Shown: in pieces, positions 1-8,074 of the stretch | Position numbering within the stretch: position 1 is the first letter of the stretch | How the letters are laid out: every line of letters starts with the position of its first letter | NCBI GenBank assembly: GCA_042408955.1 | Contig: JBHOQQ010000024.1 | Coordinates: 1 to 48,811, forward strand | Reading direction: 5' to 3' | Length of the DNA: 48,811 nucleotides | Source of the DNA: CALGSZ01 sp042408955 | Lineage (GTDB): Bacteria; Chloroflexota; Chloroflexia; Thermomicrobiales; UBA6265 | Position numbers and translations under genes: made by a program | Notes under the pieces: generated by a model | What the model was told of the DNA's origin: nothing | The model's database searches: none | Seen by the model: the letters and a program-made list of their open reading frames with translations, nothing else

Positions 1-1
1 G

Positions 2-298
2 GAGCCGCTGCGGGGGATCGCCAGCAATGCCGGGTTGGATGGGGCGGTCGTGGTGGAGATGGTCCGCCGCATCCAGCAGGAGCGGGCCAATCCGAACATC
101 GGTTATGATGTGATCGCCGAGCAGTATGTGGACATGATCCACGCTGGGATCATCGATCCGGCCAAGGTGACCCGCTCGGCGGTGGAGAATGCGGCCTCGA
201 TCGCGGGCATGATCCTGACCACCGAGGCCCTCATCGCCGATAAGCCGGAGGAGAAAGCGCCGGCTATGCCGGGCGGTCCGGGCGGAATGGAGTATTAG
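2..298 (+). CDS. groEL: 60 kDa chaperonin GroEL, C-terminal end (partial)
   Basis: This is the last 98 residues of the GroEL chaperonin, the ATP-driven double-ring folding machine of the cytoplasm. The gene enters from outside the window, so the 5' end is missing. The frame reads EPLRGIASNAG at the edge, then a VVVEM stretch and the hallmark YDVIAEQYVDMI and IIDPAKVTRSAVENAAS segments of the equatorial domain. It ends in a GGPGGMEY tail; Gly/Met-rich tails are typical of GroEL and line the cavity floor. No groES is visible, so it may lie upstream or elsewhere. A strong hairpin follows the stop codon. Identity is certain; only the partial status limits it. Confidence 0.97.
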   Translation, partial: EPLRGIASNAGLDGAVVVEMVRRIQQERANPNIGYDVIAEQYVDMIHAGIIDPAKVTRSAVENAASIAGMILTTEALIADKPEEKAPAMPGGPGGMEY

Positions 299-339
299 TC
301 CGGTAACCGCTCGCTGATCACCGAGTAGGGTAAACGGAC

Positions 340-373
340 GAGGCCCAGTTCCCAGACTGGGCCTCGTTGCTTC
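340..373 (+). terminator. Intrinsic terminator after groEL
   Basis: A perfect 10-bp stem (340-349 GAGGCCCAGT with 356-365 ACTGGGCCTC) closes a 6-base loop and is followed by the T-rich GTTGCTTC. It sits 41 bases after the groEL stop and before the convergent ferredoxin gene, so it can end groEL transcription and possibly readthrough from the other side. Confidence 0.8.
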
Positions 374-427
374 AGCCGCGCTGCATGTCCACCACGCGAG
401 TATTTTGGACTTGAAGGCCGATGTCCC

Positions 428-739
428 CTATTCGTTCCCGCTGCGCTCCTCTGCTCCAGTGCCTTGTTTCCCTTCACCGAACATCGGCGTGAGGATCCGT
501 GGGTAAATCCGCCGGCCATACTGCTCGATGATGATGGCTTGCGTCGGACAAGCGCGAGCACCCGCAAAAAGCTGCTCGACCGTCGCTTGATCCTCATTCT
601 CGATGACGGCTATCCCCGTCTCCTCATCGAGCACGAAGATGCCTGGCGCGGCGGTCGTGCATTTGGCGTTTGCAATACAACGCTTTGGGTCAATGTAGAC
701 CCGCAGGCCGCGTTTGGAGGTTGCTGTCGTCTCACTCAT
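428..739 (-). CDS. Ferredoxin, three-cysteine [3Fe-4S]/[4Fe-4S] single-cluster type
   Basis: A 103-residue soluble electron carrier. The cluster ligands are visible as C21-x5-C27 and C64-P65, the CxxxxxC...CP arrangement of the small single-cluster ferredoxins that often serve cytochromes P450. The missing middle cysteine suggests a [3Fe-4S] cluster, although such proteins can also hold [4Fe-4S]. The segment IFVLDEETGIAVI between them is the usual beta hairpin. I start at ATG 739 rather than further upstream because MSETTATSK gives family-like length and an AGAGGA site lies upstream. A basic then acidic tail of about 30 residues after the last cysteine is longer than usual. No P450 or reductase is adjacent, so the partner is unknown. 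Confidence 0.88.
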   Translation of the reverse strand: MSETTATSKRGLRVYIDPKRCIANAKCTTAAPGIFVLDEETGIAVIENEDQATVEQLFAGARACPTQAIIIEQYGRRIYPRILTPMFGEGKQGTGAEERSGNE

Positions 740-936
740 GATGTCATATCCTCTACCGGCAGCGTTGCCGCTGCTTTTCCCAAATCGTTGATCGCCTCGT
801 CCCTCACTCCAAAGGCCGAGCGACCATGCGAGCAGCTTAGCAGACATTCAACGCGTGACGCGAATGTTTGGCTGCTGGTTGTGGACCTACTCCCCTGGTG
901 TGGCTGCCGCCAGTCGTGGAAGAGCACACGAAGCAC

Positions 937-2124
937 CTAGATAACTCCGATCTCTCGCCCGACATCGGTGAATGCCGCGATGGCGCGATCGAGATGTTCT
1001 CGCGTGTGCGCGGCTGACAGTTGCACCCGAATGCGCGCCTCCCCTTTCGGAACTACCGGATAGCTGAAACCGACCACGAAAATTCCCCGTTCGTTGAGCG
1101 CCTTCGCCATCGCGACAGTCTTGTGCTCATCGCCAAGTACGATCGGCACGATCGGGTGAATGCCTGGGACGATTTGGAATCCCAGCTTCGTGAGGCGCTC
1201 CCGAAAGTACGCCGTATTTTCCATCAGGCGCTGCCGAAGCTCTGGATGCCGCTCTATGAGATCGAAGGCTGCGAGCGAAGCGGCAGCAATCGCTGGGGCA
1301 AGCGTGTTTGAAAAGAGATACGGCCGGGACCGCTGGCGCAGGAAGTCAACAATTGCCTGGCGGCCAGCAGTGAACCCTCCGGATGCGCCGCCAAGTGCCT
1401 TTCCCAATGTACTTGTGATGATGTCGACGCGGTCCTGAACTCCGAAGTATTCCGGTGTGCCGCGACCGGTTGGTCCGAGAAACCCGGTCGCATGAGAATC
1501 GTCCACCATTACCAGGGCATCATACCGGTCCGCGAGATCGCAGATTTCCGGGAGTGGCGCAAGATCACCATGCATGGAAAAGACGCCATCAGTGACGATG
1601 AGGCGAAACCTGGCCTGTCGTGTTTCCTCCAGGCGTGCCCACAAGTCTTCCATGTCCGCGTGGCGATAGACCTTGCGCTGCGCCTTGCAGAGGCGAATGC
1701 CGTCGATGATGCTCGCGTGATTGAGCGCGTCGCTGATGACGGCATCTTCCTGGCCGAGGATCGTCTCAAAGAGACCGCCATTCGCGTCAAAGCAAGAGGA
1801 ATACAGGATCGCGTCATCGGTGCCAAGGAAGTTGGCGATGCGCCGCTCTAGGCGCTTGTGTAGGTCCTGCGTGCCACAGATGAAACGCACTGAGGCGAGG
1901 CCATATCCGCGGTGTTTCACGCCGTCAATAGCGGCAGCGATAATGTCCGGGTGGTTGGCGAGGCCGAGATAGTTGTTTGCACAGAAATTGAGCATCGGCC
2001 CACGCTCGGTCATGATTTCCGGTCCTTGCGGACTAGTGATAACAGTTTCTTCTTTGTACAAGCTGCTTTCCCTCAGCGCGGCAAGCTCGGATTCTAGGTA
2101 GGTGAGCAACGCGGTCCTCGGCAT
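937..2124 (-). CDS. kbl: 2-amino-3-ketobutyrate CoA ligase (glycine C-acetyltransferase)
   Basis: A PLP-dependent alpha-oxoamine synthase that cleaves 2-amino-3-ketobutyrate with CoA to glycine and acetyl-CoA, the second step of threonine breakdown. The 395-residue length is normal. Visible family features are NFCANNYLGLANHP near the N-terminus, ASVRFICGTQDLHK, the PLP-stacking region SSCFDANGG, DDSHATGFLGPTGRG, and the Schiff-base lysine in TSTLGKALGGASGG. The family also includes KAS-like synthases (BioF, HemA); the RFICGTQ stretch and overall wording fit Kbl best. The ATG at 2124 is preceded by GAGAGGA; a longer reading to 2175 lacks homology. No threonine dehydrogenase gene is next to it. 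The ferredoxin lies 197 bases downstream on the same strand. Confidence 0.9.
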   Translation of the reverse strand: MPRTALLTYLESELAALRESSLYKEETVITSPQGPEIMTERGPMLNFCANNYLGLANHPDIIAAAIDGVKHRGYGLASVRFICGTQDLHKRLERRIANFLGTDDAILYSSCFDANGGLFETILGQEDAVISDALNHASIIDGIRLCKAQRKVYRHADMEDLWARLEETRQARFRLIVTDGVFSMHGDLAPLPEICDLADRYDALVMVDDSHATGFLGPTGRGTPEYFGVQDRVDIITSTLGKALGGASGGFTAGRQAIVDFLRQRSRPYLFSNTLAPAIAAASLAAFDLIERHPELRQRLMENTAYFRERLTKLGFQIVPGIHPIVPIVLGDEHKTVAMAKALNERGIFVVGFSYPVVPKGEARIRVQLSAAHTREHLDRAIAAFTDVGREIGVI

Positions 2125-2224
2125 GGTGATCACATCCTCTCTCAGAGCGGCGACTGGCCAGCGACATTCTGCCAAATCCGGCCTGCTGATGGCATCGCAT
2201 GCATCGAAAACTTAGGGGCAGGCG

Positions 2225-2390
2225 CTTCGGGTTCGAACTCCCGTGTATAATGCCGGTGCGGCCAGCCGCTTGTGCCTGCCGCACCCCGCGTGAGTCCCGC
2301 GCTCCGCGTGCGAGGTCATGAACACCTCCCTGGCTGGAGTCGAGCATACGGCGCCAGTGTGCGTGCCGTCATATCGGAGGGAATGCGGGT
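2225..2390 (+). promoter_or_regulatory. Promoter and about 130-base leader of the tandem thyX gene
   Basis: A consensus -10 hexamer TATAAT is at 2246-2251; the -35 is poor (TTCGGG near 2226). The leader to ATG 2391 is rich in inverted repeats: GGTGCGGC 2255-2262 pairs perfectly with GCCGCACC 2278-2285, and GAGGT/ACCTC flank a 7-base loop near 2311-2327. The ribosome-binding site is GGAGGG just before the start. The leader does not match a riboswitch I know. The TATAAT itself is clear; regulation by the leader is conjecture. Confidence 0.45.
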
Positions 2391-4163
2391 ATGTCAGTAC
2401 CGGTGCCACCACGGGAACCTGTCATCTCAACTGCGCGGCATTCTGACGTCCCGCTGCGTGTCGTCGAGCCAGGCGCTACTATCGCGGAACTGTCGCCTTT
2501 CGCGTCAACAGCTCCAACGGTGACGTTGCTCCGCGAGGAGTCGACCGCTCATCCCTTCGCGCTCACCATCGCTGCGGCGTGGTCATGCTATGGGGCACGC
2601 CCGGCGAGAGTCGAAAGCGTGCTCAAGCTTGTTTACGGGCCTGAACCTGAGGGCTTGAGCCCCGAAAAAGCAGCCGAACGAGCCGAGCGCCGGCACCGCG
2701 CCTGCAAGCTCTATGCTGACCTCTTTGCCGCGGGCCATCACACGACGCTGCAACACGCGACATTCGTCTTTGTGCTCGACAATGTCTCGCGACTGGCGAT
2801 CTGGTCCTTTTTTCACGCCCATCCTCACTACAACTCTGAGCAGGTGTCGCAGCGGTACCGAGAAGTGCGTGGCGATGTGATGACCACCCCTCGCCTGGCG
2901 GAGCCCGCGCTCTCGATCTACACGCAAGCGATCGAGCGAAGCCTGGAAGGCTACCGCCGCCTGACCGAGATCCTGACACCCAACTTCGAACGCGACTACG
3001 CGCGGGTGTTCCCGGCTCGCGCCAAAGCTAGCGGTGCTGCAGCAACCCGGCGATTCGCCGAGGCGGTGCAAAAGCGCGCTCAAGAGGTTGCTCGGTATGT
3101 CCTGCCGCTGGCGACTCCCGCGCACCTCTATCACACGGTCAATGGCTTGACGCTGCTGCGCTATTACGTGCTGGCGAACCAGCCCGATGCGCCCACGGAA
3201 GTCAGGTATATCGTCAACCGCATGGTCGAAGAGGTTCTCGCGCTTGATCCCTATTTCCTGGGCGCTCCAGGCTACCCGCTGGATCTGCGCGTCATCAGCG
3301 CCGGGGAGTCTTTAGAGGCGCGAGCCTTGGACGCGTGGCGTGCAAACCTCGCGCAGTCACCGGACGTGACCGAGGCGTTCTGTCAGCGATTCGATGCTGA
3401 CTTAGCGCCGTGGTCGAGCAGTAGGTTGGTGGCATACAACCCGCAAGCCGAGCACCTCTTCGCGGAGGCGATCCGCGCGGTGCTCGGAGCGACATCAGAA
3501 ACGCTCGACGACGCATCCGCGATTGCGCAGGTGCTTGATGGGACGCGCAATCCGTACCTGGGCCACCCCCTCTTCCTGGCGATGAACTCCAAGTTGATGC
3601 AGACGATGAATCACGTGCCGTTCACGTTCCAAAAGCGGATCAGCGGGGCGGAGGACGCGCAAAACCAGCGGCATCGCGGTACCCTCTCATCGAGCCCGGT
3701 CCTGACGGCCCACCTTCGCCGAGAACCTGACGTCATCGTTCCCTGGGCAATCGCGCGGAACCCATCAGCGCGAGCGGAGTACGAAGCAACGATTCGTGAC
3801 ATGTGGGAGGCGAAGAACCGCCTGCTCGATCTCGGGGTCCAACCGGAATTCGTGTTGTATCTCCTGCCCAACGCCCACCGCGTGCGGTTCTACGAAAGCG
3901 GGACCCTGCTTACCTACTTTTGGAAGTGGGTCAAGCGCCTGTGCTACGACGCGCAACGCGAGATCTTCCAAACCGCCCGCGAAGAAGTCGCCCAAGTGCG
4001 TCAGGCATTGCCTGAGATTGGCCGGTACGTGGATGGACCGCCGTGCGTCCTGCGTTCGCGCTCGGGTGTGACACCGATCTGCCCCGAAGGCGAACGATTC
4101 TGCGGCGTGCCGGTTTGGCGCGAGTATGACTTTGCCACGCTCGAAGAGCGACGGGTGATGTAA
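2391..4163 (+). CDS. Tandem ThyX-like protein (flavin-dependent thymidylate synthase family, two domains)
   Basis: A 590-residue protein, about twice the usual ThyX length (220-250). ThyX makes dTMP from dUMP with FAD, NADPH and methylene-tetrahydrofolate. The first half carries HHTTLQHATFVFVLDNVSR (116-134), SEQVSQRY (149-156) and VLPLATPAHLYHTVNG (237-252), all recognisable ThyX segments, but the signature RHR is replaced by HAH (142-144). The second half has HVPFTFQKRISGAEDAQ (408-424) followed by RHR at 427-429 and AQREI at 521-525, so it keeps the signature but has lost other parts. It ends with cysteines C552, C564 and C571 in PICPEGERFCG. It is preceded by GGAGGG and a long leader. Family membership is strong. 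Whether one composite active site forms, or it is a non-synthase paralogue, cannot be settled here. Confidence 0.82.
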   Translation: MSVPVPPREPVISTARHSDVPLRVVEPGATIAELSPFASTAPTVTLLREESTAHPFALTIAAAWSCYGARPARVESVLKLVYGPEPEGLSPEKAAERAERRHRACKLYADLFAAGHHTTLQHATFVFVLDNVSRLAIWSFFHAHPHYNSEQVSQRYREVRGDVMTTPRLAEPALSIYTQAIERSLEGYRRLTEILTPNFERDYARVFPARAKASGAAATRRFAEAVQKRAQEVARYVLPLATPAHLYHTVNGLTLLRYYVLANQPDAPTEVRYIVNRMVEEVLALDPYFLGAPGYPLDLRVISAGESLEARALDAWRANLAQSPDVTEAFCQRFDADLAPWSSSRLVAYNPQAEHLFAEAIRAVLGATSETLDDASAIAQVLDGTRNPYLGHPLFLAMNSKLMQTMNHVPFTFQKRISGAEDAQNQRHRGTLSSSPVLTAHLRREPDVIVPWAIARNPSARAEYEATIRDMWEAKNRLLDLGVQPEFVLYLLPNAHRVRFYESGTLLTYFWKWVKRLCYDAQREIFQTAREEVAQVRQALPEIGRYVDGPPCVLRSRSGVTPICPEGERFCGVPVWREYDFATLEERRVM

Positions 4164-4713
4164 AGGCCACACCTTCTCAATCCTGCGGGGTCTGCTCGAA
4201 CACAATCTCACCGGCATGACATGTAGCTCCGTGAGAGACGGAAAGCAATCAAGTGATCGGCTGATGACCTTTCAGGCTCGGCGTCTGTGTCTTCTTTGAT
4301 GCGTGAATGTCCCATCCGCTAACCATCGCTCATCCCGCAGCATCCACCCTGGCGCCGGCCCTCCCCGGCCCGCCTCGGTCCCTGGGTCACGGACCCGGCT
4401 GCGGGCGCTCGGCCTCCACCCCGCCCAACACCCCGCGGGTGACACTCATCGGTGGGCAGGTGGTTGAGCGCTGGTGCCACGAGCACTACCGTCATTCTCG
4501 GACATTCCGAGCGCTTCCCCGTCATTCCAAGCGCAGCGAGGGATGGCAGGTGAGTGAGTGCCGAGCGCCGGCGACGGTCGCACGCGGGCAAGACTAGCCT
4601 GCGCTACCGCGAACGAGATGACGACAGACTGTTGCCGCGCGACGGTGATGGTCGTTTGGAATCCGAGCACCAACGGAGGTCATTCAAAGAGACGGCCAGA
4701 TCGTGTCTTCGGT
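4164..4713. other. Non-coding gap with decayed dispersed-repeat sequence
   Basis: No convincing gene lies between the thyX-like stop and the convergent MMPL stop. The middle is very GC-rich and low in complexity (4340-4440), with a small GGGTC-ACG-GACCC hairpin around 4379-4391. Around 4490-4550 and 4612-4632 it holds pieces that look like CATTCCGAGCGCAGCGAGG-type repeat copies on both strands. Reading frames across it have no family features. Confidence 0.5.
4491..4550. repeat. Degenerate CATTC-CGAGCG repeat copies
   Basis: Within 60 bases the motif GTCATTC or ACATTC occurs three times, followed by CGAGCGC or AAGCGCAGCGAGG. A similar GTCATTCCGAGC piece lies at about 16236-16247. This resembles a dispersed intergenic repeat known from many high-GC genomes; the copy count in this genome cannot be seen from here. 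Confidence 0.45.
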
Positions 4714-6939
4714 CTATTCCACGAAAACGTGCTCGGGAATCACCTTGCGCAGGCCGCTTGGCAACCACCAATTCCAATGACCCAACAGACGCATGGTCGC
4801 CGGGACGAGGAGCGCACGAACGATGGTTGCGTCCAGAAAGACCGCGAGCGCAATTCCCAAGCCAAGCGCCTTGATAATGATCACGTCTGCGGTTACGAAC
4901 GACGCGGTGACCACCACAACGATCAGTGCGGCGCTCGTGATGATGCGGCCACTCCGCTGGAGGCCGCTGGCTACGCTGAGCGTATTGTCGTGTGTCCGCT
5001 CCCATTCTTCCTTGACCCGGCTCAGCAAAAAGACCTCATAGTCCATGCTCAATCCGAACAGGATACAGAACATGATGATGGGGAGCGAAGCTTCAACGAA
5101 TCCAAGAGGCGTAAAGTTCAATATGCGACTGAAATGACCATCCTGGAAAATGAAAACAAGTGCTCCATATGATGCCAGGATGGATAGCGTGTTCATGATA
5201 ATGGCCTTAAGTGGCAGGACCACCGACCGGAAAAGCATCAAAAGGATTCCATAGGTCGCGACAATGATCAACCCGACAGCCTTGGGAAATTCGGCGTACA
5301 TGACCCGGACGGTGTCCACGATTTCGGCGGTGCCACCGCCCACCAACATGGTGAGATCGCCAGGGAGTCGATAGGCACGCAGCGCTTTCAACAGATCCTT
5401 GTTCTCCGGTGTATTCGCAAACGAGCGCGAGTAGGCAAGGATCACGGCCGTGCGCTCGTTCGCGAGCCGTCCAATTCGGCCAGCAGCGCCAAGCTGGCCC
5501 AATCTCCATCGAATCGGCGTCAGAGCGATGGCTTGCTCTCGCGACACGCTCTCGTCAAAGGCCGCGATACTCTGCACCCGCACGATGCGCGGATCGCGCC
5601 GAAGCCACTCAGTGAGATCGTAGAGCGCGCGGATGTGCTCGGGTGTAAGCATTGACGTCTGCGACTGCACAGCGATCACAAACGGAGAGACCTCGCCTGG
5701 CCCATACTCAGCGGCGAGGACGTCCAAGGCGCGGCGGGACGGCAAATCTCGTGGTAGGATCGTGGCATCCGGTGACGATACATTGACGTGGCGAAAAGGC
5801 AGACCAAGCGCGATCAGGAAAGCCAGCGTCGGAGCCAGAACCACAACCGGGTGCGCCATCACCCGCCGTGAAAGGTGTGCCCAAAAGCCGCGATCACTCA
5901 ACGACTCCGTCGTGGTGCGGTGAAACAATCGTCCGCTGTCGATGCGCGGCCCGATCACGCCAAGTACCGCCGGCAACAACGTCAGCGCTGCCAGGACCGA
6001 GTAAGCAACCACGATCGCTCCGGCGATGCCGACCGACCGCAGGAACAGGAAATCGAACAGCGCTAGGCCAGCGAGACCCGTAAGCACCGTCATGCCCGAG
6101 AAAAAGACCGCCCGCCCAGCCAGCGCCACCGAGCGAGCGACCGCGGTCTCGATATCACCCGGAGTCCGTGCAAGCTCTTCCCGGAATCGGCTTGTGACAA
6201 ATAGCGAGTAATCGATGGCCAATCCGAGACCGAGCATCGTCGCCAGGTTGAGCACAAAGATTGAGAGGTCGACGACCTGAGCGAGGAGATAGATCGTGAG
6301 CAAAATGGCAGCAACGCCAAACCCGCCCACGAGCAACGGTACCATTGCGCCAACCACGGATCCAAAGACGAGCACGAGCGTTACGAGAGCAAACGGAAAC
6401 GCAACCAGCTCGGCTCGCCGCAGATCACGCTGGCTCACCGTTTCGATGTCGGCATAAAATGCCGGCCCGCCCGCGACGAGGACGGTCAGATCCGGCGGCT
6501 GGCGCAACGCTGCCTTGACCATCGGTACTTCACGTTGCGCTTCCTCGGGGGGAAGATCGAGGCCGACCAGCGCGTACGCGGTGTCTCCATCCTTCGAAAT
6601 GAGTGACGGATCGTCAGATGGAAGCACGATGCTCGTCACCGGCGGCAGTCCGTTGAGACCAGCCAGCGCCGCGCGCATCTGGGCAATGAATTTGGGATCG
6701 GTCGCTGTCAATTTCTCCGATTGAAAGAGCACGACAAGAGTTGACGGGCTAAAGCCGAGCTCGCGCTCTAGCAACTCCCGAGTCTTGGCGGCCTCGGTGT
6801 TGGGCGCGCTGAAGCCGCCTACCTTCAGTGGGTCCTCGATCCGTGGCAGAAACGGCAATGCAGCAACAAACATCACCAGCCAGGCGCACAGAATCATCCA
6901 GCGCCGGCGATACGCTTGCTGACCTAGCCAGGAGAACAA
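4714..6939 (-). CDS. MMPL family RND transporter
   Basis: A 741-residue inner-membrane transporter of the MMPL/RND superfamily, which moves lipids or small hydrophobic compounds using the proton gradient. It has two repeats, each with one membrane span, a large extracellular loop and a five-helix bundle. Both repeats keep the Asp-Tyr pair of the proton relay: GLGLAIDYSLFVTSRF and FGLSMDYEVFLLSRVKEEW. The conserved PFLPRIEDPLKVGGF and APNTEA follow the first helix. I favour the TTG start at 6939 because GGGGGG sits 5 bases upstream and the protein then begins (M)FSWLGQQAYRRRW, as family members do; a GTG/ATG reading from 7071 adds 44 residues of no visible homology. No linked regulator or lipid-synthesis gene hints at the substrate. 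Confidence 0.92.
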   Translation of the reverse strand: MFSWLGQQAYRRRWMILCAWLVMFVAALPFLPRIEDPLKVGGFSAPNTEAAKTRELLERELGFSPSTLVVLFQSEKLTATDPKFIAQMRAALAGLNGLPPVTSIVLPSDDPSLISKDGDTAYALVGLDLPPEEAQREVPMVKAALRQPPDLTVLVAGGPAFYADIETVSQRDLRRAELVAFPFALVTLVLVFGSVVGAMVPLLVGGFGVAAILLTIYLLAQVVDLSIFVLNLATMLGLGLAIDYSLFVTSRFREELARTPGDIETAVARSVALAGRAVFFSGMTVLTGLAGLALFDFLFLRSVGIAGAIVVAYSVLAALTLLPAVLGVIGPRIDSGRLFHRTTTESLSDRGFWAHLSRRVMAHPVVVLAPTLAFLIALGLPFRHVNVSSPDATILPRDLPSRRALDVLAAEYGPGEVSPFVIAVQSQTSMLTPEHIRALYDLTEWLRRDPRIVRVQSIAAFDESVSREQAIALTPIRWRLGQLGAAGRIGRLANERTAVILAYSRSFANTPENKDLLKALRAYRLPGDLTMLVGGGTAEIVDTVRVMYAEFPKAVGLIIVATYGILLMLFRSVVLPLKAIIMNTLSILASYGALVFIFQDGHFSRILNFTPLGFVEASLPIIMFCILFGLSMDYEVFLLSRVKEEWERTHDNTLSVASGLQRSGRIITSAALIVVVVTASFVTADVIIIKALGLGIALAVFLDATIVRALLVPATMRLLGHWNWWLPSGLRKVIPEHVFVE

Positions 6940-7125
6940 TGAATCCCCCCATACGTATTCACGCGGAGAGCATGCACCTACAGCCACAGAGGTGCCAGGA
7001 GTCGCGGGATCGCTGATCCACGCTCGACCCATCCCCGCATCGAGAGCGATGCGCCGGTATTGCGCCACCATGCAAATGATTGCGCGCTAGCCGGCCATGA
7101 TGAAAGGCAACCGTGACCTTATGCC

Positions 7126-7989
7126 TCATGTGATGCCGCTCATTCTGATCACGGTCAGACCACGCCCTTCAAGTGCCCGTATGTATGGCGTGATGCCAAT
7201 CATGTCTGAGGCAATGTGACCGGAGACGACGACATTTCCGGCTTGCCCGGACGAGCGCAGGCGCTCGGCATCCTCCGGACTGAGATGGATATACACGACC
7301 GTCCCGACACCATGGGCGAAGAGCGCCTGCGCCACCGAAGCTCCACCGTTGGTGCCAGCCCCGTGGTACACGGCGAGTTTCCCGGCTGGTGCGTCCAACC
7401 GCCCGACGGGCACCATCACTCGCGTCGGAGCATCGCGAATCTCGGGGATCGTCTGGAGCCCAGCCACCACATCGCTGACGAGCGGCTCGCTCCCAATTGC
7501 CGTCAGGTGGCGCTGGATCGCCGCGACCATTATCCGCCGGCCGAGTTCGTCCAATGGCAAATGGATGTTGAGGAACGGGAGGCCTAGCAGTCGCGCAACC
7601 GACGGCACGTGGTCGAAATTGCTCGCCTGCGCGCGGAGCATTGCCCGGGTTACCAGCGGTTGAATCGCCTGTCGTGCCTCCTGCTCAGGGACGCCGGCCT
7701 CGATCATCAGCTCAACGCCGCGGGCAAGCACTTTCGGGAACTCCAGCATCGCCGTCCCGCCTGCTGGATGATGCGCAATCACACCATCCACGCCAAGCTG
7801 CCGGGCCAGGAGGAGCTCCGAGGCTCCGATGTCAATCCCGATCATCACCCGGCGCAATCCGGTGCCGGGAACGTAGATCGCGCTATCCGCTGGCAGGTTT
7901 GCGAGTCCCGCGAGCTCCAGGGCGAGACTCATCAGGTCGTCCGTCGTCAAGCCCTGAGGTTCCACCTCACCCCCCTGATTGACGCCCAC
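7126..7989 (-). CDS. NIF3-like dinuclear metal centre protein
   Basis: A 287-residue member of the NIF3/YbgI family, whose proteins bind two metal ions and form rings; some are annotated as GTP cyclohydrolase I type 2 but the true substrate is unsettled. The metal motif HHP appears in GVIAHHPAGGT, and the C-terminal metal region is GHIASDMIGITPY, in place of the usual GHHATE. The middle contains MIGIDIGASELLLARQLGVDG, matching the family core. The GTG at 7989 is only one choice: internal GTG codons near GGGGGG at about 7965-7980 could also start it. It is divergent from selD, 85 bases apart. Confidence is good for the family, low for any reaction. Confidence 0.78.
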   Translation of the reverse strand: MGVNQGGEVEPQGLTTDDLMSLALELAGLANLPADSAIYVPGTGLRRVMIGIDIGASELLLARQLGVDGVIAHHPAGGTAMLEFPKVLARGVELMIEAGVPEQEARQAIQPLVTRAMLRAQASNFDHVPSVARLLGLPFLNIHLPLDELGRRIMVAAIQRHLTAIGSEPLVSDVVAGLQTIPEIRDAPTRVMVPVGRLDAPAGKLAVYHGAGTNGGASVAQALFAHGVGTVVYIHLSPEDAERLRSSGQAGNVVVSGHIASDMIGITPYIRALEGRGLTVIRMSGIT

Positions 7990-8074
7990 CGCAAGCCATG
8001 CCTATTATCGCCCCATTGATGCCAGCGCTGGCGAGAGCGGTTCGCCGTGCGGCGCGTGGCAAGGAGCGACGAGC

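Noticed and set aside
2220..2252. A tRNA T-arm-like sequence, GGGTTCGAACTCCC
   Set aside because: The stem cannot pair as a T arm, and no acceptor stem, D arm, anticodon arm or CCA can be built around it.
6749..6952. A 67-codon minus-strand frame starting at an ATG beside the MMPL ribosome-binding site
   Set aside because: It overlaps the MMPL gene out of frame; the GGGGGG site fits the TTG start of MMPL better.
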